Shown here: positions 21,665 to 23,760 of the stretch, piece after piece
Position numbering within the stretch: the stretch's first letter is position 1
Layout of the letters: every line of letters starts with the position of its first letter
IMG/VR virus record: IMGVR_UViG_3300008451_004399
Coordinates: 1 to 23,760 of that record
Source of the DNA: a virus
Direction: 5' to 3' (one strand)
DNA: 23,760 bases
The notes under the pieces: model-generated
What the model was told of the DNA's origin: nothing
Databases searched by the model: none
What the model saw: only the letters and a program-made list of their open reading frames with translations
Made by a program: the position numbers and the translations under genes

Positions 21665-22686
21665 GTCTTTAGCCATCTCTCATTTTCTAGAGTCCACTTC
21701 ACTACTTCTGCAATTCTCTCACGAACTGATGTAGCAGGTTCCCATCCAAGATTCTTCATCTTGCTTCCATCTAGAGCATAACGAAGGTCGTGACCTGGGC
21801 GGCTCGAGTGGAAGTCAACAAACTCGTAGTTGAGTTCCTTACCCTGTGCATCGGCAATGATCTTTGCGAGTTCATAGTTATTGATCTCTTCTGCGCCGAC
21901 GATGTTAAATTTAGGACACTTAGCTCCACCCCATTCTGTCTTTAAATCGAATTGGTTCTTAAGAAGGAATAGAACAGCGTCAGCAACGTCTTCTGCATGA
22001 ATATAGTGACGGGATCCTGGGATCGTTTTTGTTCTATCGCTGTGGATTGTAATCTTCTCACCATCACGAGCTCGCTTAATGCACATTGGTATGTACTTCT
22101 CTGGATGTTGTCTCTGACCGAAGACATTCATGGTATGAGTGATATAGATCGGAAGACCGTATGTGTTCTCATACGCAACGGCAAGTTCTTCTCCGCCTGC
22201 TTTTGACGCACTATAAGGATTAGTAGAGTTATAGCGATCGTTTTCACCATACTTAATTCCATCAGGCGCAGGACCAAAGACTTCATCCGTACTGAAGTAT
22301 ATAAATCTCTCAAGGTTACTCTTCTGCGATCTTGCAAACTCGAGTATATTACACGTTCCAACTACGTTATCGAGAACGAACTCCATCGGATAGTCGATTG
22401 AACGATCCACGTGCGATCCTGCCGCGAGGTGAGCGATGTAGTTTACAGTTCCTACTTCTGAACGAACGAGCGGGTTCATATCAGCTTTAAGGTCGTGAAA
22501 CACCACGCTTACTCTCTTGCGCGTTTCACTGTCGAACTCTTGTAGTGAGTCGTGGAGGCGATTAAGATTGCCGCTGTAGTCCAATCTATCGAGAGTAACG
22601 ATCTCCCAGTCTGTCTCTCTGAGCACTTTACATACTAGGTGGTGAGCAATAAATCCGGCTCCGCCAGTAATCAATATTCTTTTCAT
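21661..22686 (-). CDS. rmlB: dTDP-glucose 4,6-dehydratase (RmlB-like)
   Basis: This 341-residue extended short-chain dehydrogenase has the NAD site ITGGAGFIAHH, the RmlB-type TLDRLDYSGNLNRL (compare D-K-L-T-Y-A-G-N-L), the catalytic STDEVFG with T-D-E, and Y-S-A-S-K. The C-terminal SSRPGHDLRYALDGSKMKNL followed by GWEP is diagnostic for RmlB-type dehydratases. The reaction is conversion of dTDP-glucose (or a similar NDP-hexose) to the 4-keto-6-deoxy sugar, the first committed step to rhamnose and many amino-deoxy sugars. The start overlaps the cupin stop as ATGA, so the two are translationally coupled. No RmlA, RmlC or RmlD is visible, so later steps rely on host enzymes or genes outside the window. 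Cytoplasmic; length is standard for the family. Confidence 0.9.
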   Translation of the reverse strand: MKRILITGGAGFIAHHLVCKVLRETDWEIVTLDRLDYSGNLNRLHDSLQEFDSETRKRVSVVFHDLKADMNPLVRSEVGTVNYIAHLAAGSHVDRSIDYPMEFVLDNVVGTCNILEFARSQKSNLERFIYFSTDEVFGPAPDGIKYGENDRYNSTNPYSASKAGGEELAVAYENTYGLPIYITHTMNVFGQRQHPEKYIPMCIKRARDGEKITIHSDRTKTIPGSRHYIHAEDVADAVLFLLKNQFDLKTEWGGAKCPKFNIVGAEEINNYELAKIIADAQGKELNYEFVDFHSSRPGHDLRYALDGSKMKNLGWEPATSVRERIAEVVKWTLENERWLKT

Positions 22687-23054
22687 AATGTAACTTCCTT
22701 TTGACTGTCGCCCGGCATTATTCTGTAATTATCCTCTACAGAATCCGGCGTTGAAACTTCAATAATAGTACCTTCTTGGAGACATTCTATCTGATGGGGT
22801 TGAAGCGGTGTATTTCTCCAAGTTGATCCGGTAGTAAGTACTAAAGAATGTCTCTTAGCGTTTTCTGTATCTATCCAATGAACTATAAATTCTCCAGATA
22901 GCACATACCAAGTCTCGTCTTTTTCTCTGTGAAAATGCATTGAAAACTTTGCGCCAGCATTAAAGTTTAGAAGCTTTCCACAATACTTATCGTTAGTGGC
23001 CCAAATAAGTTCGTGGCCCCAACCCTTTTCTACAAATCCGTTAAGTCTTGTCAT
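22683..23054 (-). CDS. Cupin sugar-isomerase-like protein
   Basis: The start is ATG 23054, seven bases after a strong AAGGAG that overlaps the previous gene; an upstream in-frame ATG at 23081 lies inside that gene and has no ribosome site. The 123-residue product is a single cupin: metal ligands H40-x-H42-x4-E47 in SMHFHREKDETWYVLSG and H87 in LQPHQIE. The order V-E-K-G-W-G-H-E, G-K-L-L-x-F, S-M-H-x-H and D-S-V-E-D-N-Y-R-I resembles cupins annotated as mannose/glucose-6-phosphate isomerase-like proteins. It probably isomerises or epimerises a sugar feeding the RmlB/HldD steps, since it is translationally coupled to RmlB. Unlike the cupin in 1564-2310, all expected ligands are present. Confidence 0.75.
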   Translation of the reverse strand: MTRLNGFVEKGWGHELIWATNDKYCGKLLNFNAGAKFSMHFHREKDETWYVLSGEFIVHWIDTENAKRHSLVLTTGSTWRNTPLQPHQIECLQEGTIIEVSTPDSVEDNYRIMPGDSQKEVTL

Positions 23055-23058
23055 TTCA

Positions 23059-23697
23059 CTACTCCTTAATAGGATGATCATTTATAAATTGAATAGGTGT
23101 AATTAAGCCTAAGTCTAGAGTCATGTTGTTTTTAAACTTTCCATATTCAAACCACGGATTATCTAGCTTTATTGGTGTTCCCTCAGAGTTCATCTCTATG
23201 ACTCCAATTCCATAATCTATGTCGACGGTATAAGTCTTTAGGTATGTTTCAGTCCTAAACTTATAGAAAGCTTTCCATGTGGTTCCACACCACGCTCCGC
23301 CGTTTTCTTTGAAAAATTTATAGTCAGAATGCGCATTATAAAAATTTTCTGGACCACAGTCGTGTAAAACTACAAATCCTTTACAGTGATTAATCGCATT
23401 TTGTATGTCACGATATACTTGATCTGCTAAGTGAAGGCCGTCTATAAAGATGATGTCCCACTTGTGATCGGGTTCAAACTCAGTCTTCTTATTACGCAAC
23501 TTCTCAAAGAATTCGTCAGAAGTCATTTGATAGTCAATATGAACTTCTGGTCTTGTCTTTTGCGGATCGACAGAACATTTTTTCGATGCGTTTATGAGAT
23601 TAAAACAATTTTCGGGGTGCTCTACTCCAATCTCAAGATATGAACAATTATTGTCATAGTAAGCCGCGGCTAAATGATTAATCACATTATAACGCAT
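23059..23697 (-). CDS. Class I SAM-dependent methyltransferase-like protein
   Basis: The 212-residue protein has a Methyltransf_24-type core: YLEIGVEHPEN at 20-30 as the glycine-poor motif I, CSVDPQ at 41-46, FIDGLHLADQ at 84-93 and LHDC at 111-114. This order, with D-G-x-H and x-H-D-C, marks a SAM- and possibly metal-dependent methyltransferase of the sort seen in sugar and antibiotic gene clusters. It differs from the FkbM pair and from the helical-repeat methyltransferase in this phage. A fair ribosome site (GAAGGA) lies about 9 bases before the ATG. It precedes the cupin by four bases, so it belongs to glycan module 2. Substrate unknown. Confidence 0.78.
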   Translation of the reverse strand: MRYNVINHLAAAYYDNNCSYLEIGVEHPENCFNLINASKKCSVDPQKTRPEVHIDYQMTSDEFFEKLRNKKTEFEPDHKWDIIFIDGLHLADQVYRDIQNAINHCKGFVVLHDCGPENFYNAHSDYKFFKENGGAWCGTTWKAFYKFRTETYLKTYTVDIDYGIGVIEMNSEGTPIKLDNPWFEYGKFKNNMTLDLGLITPIQFINDHPIKE

Positions 23698-23703
23698 TAT
23701 ATG

Positions 23704-23760
23704 TTATCCTTCTATCTCTTTTAAAGTTGGCGCATATACACCGATCTTCTGAACAGTAAC
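23704..23760 (-). CDS. 3' end of an unidentified gene
   Basis: One minus-strand frame is open from the right edge to TAA at 23704-23706, giving 18 residues VTVQKIGVYAPTLKEIEG. The stop is followed closely by the next ribosome site, as for the other gene junctions here, which supports a real gene rather than chance. The start is outside the window and no family can be named from so short a tail. Confidence 0.6.
   Translation of the reverse strand, partial: VTVQKIGVYAPTLKEIEG

Noticed and set aside
23079-23086. TATAAATG on the minus strand before the cupin gene
   Set aside because: It is one base off the late box, lies inside the coding end of the preceding gene, and the tight gene spacing suggests simple co-transcription.

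Overview
This window looks like a stretch of a T4-like contractile-tailed phage (Straboviridae/Kyanoviridae-type myovirus), probably a marine one. The evidence is a pair of adjacent neck genes matching T4 gp13 and gp14, T4-type late promoters (TATAAATA), tightly packed genes that all read leftward (minus strand), and several virion proteins of a kind common in marine T4-like phages. There are no tRNAs, rRNAs, CRISPR arrays, integrases or transposases visible. The host cannot be told from the sequence.

Layout, in the direction of transcription (right to left): (1) 23760-20876 is sugar/glycan module 2: the tail end of an unidentified gene, a class I methyltransferase-like protein, a cupin, a dTDP-glucose 4,6-dehydratase (RmlB) and a C-terminally truncated heptose epimerase-like protein (HldD). 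(2) 20763-9131 is a block of virion genes: two small structural proteins, a beta-helix structural protein, another small protein, a 1739-residue collagen-like fibre ending in an S74 intramolecular chaperone, a small protein sharing a module with that fibre, a 969-residue structural protein and a fibre-tip domain protein. (3) 9056-1564 is glycan module 1: two paralogous GH130-like beta-propeller proteins (one with an added helical-repeat domain), a helical-repeat methyltransferase, two FkbM methyltransferases, a fused GT17 glycosyltransferase/2OG-oxygenase-like protein, and a fused nucleotidyltransferase/phosphomannose-isomerase-type cupin. (4) 1444-1 holds the neck genes 13 and 14.

The two junctions where a glycan module gives way to structural genes (about 1445-1563 and 20764-20875) carry the same compact cassette: a late promoter TATAAATA firing leftward into the structural genes and, at an identical 33-base offset, a near-consensus sigma70 promoter (TTGACA-N16-TATAAT) firing rightward, antisense to the glycan genes. 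At the right-hand junction the late promoter lies in the loop of a perfect 15-bp hairpin whose 3' arm contains the ribosome binding site. This is the arrangement known from T4 gene e, where read-through early mRNA is translationally silenced but late mRNA is not.

Taken together, the window suggests a phage-encoded system that makes a modified sugar and attaches it to something, plausibly the Thr-rich collagen-like fibre. The fused glycosyltransferase/oxygenase recalls the bifunctional hydroxylase-glycosyltransferases that modify collagen in animals and mimivirus. That functional link is inference from gene content and neighbourhood; the domain calls themselves rest on visible motifs.
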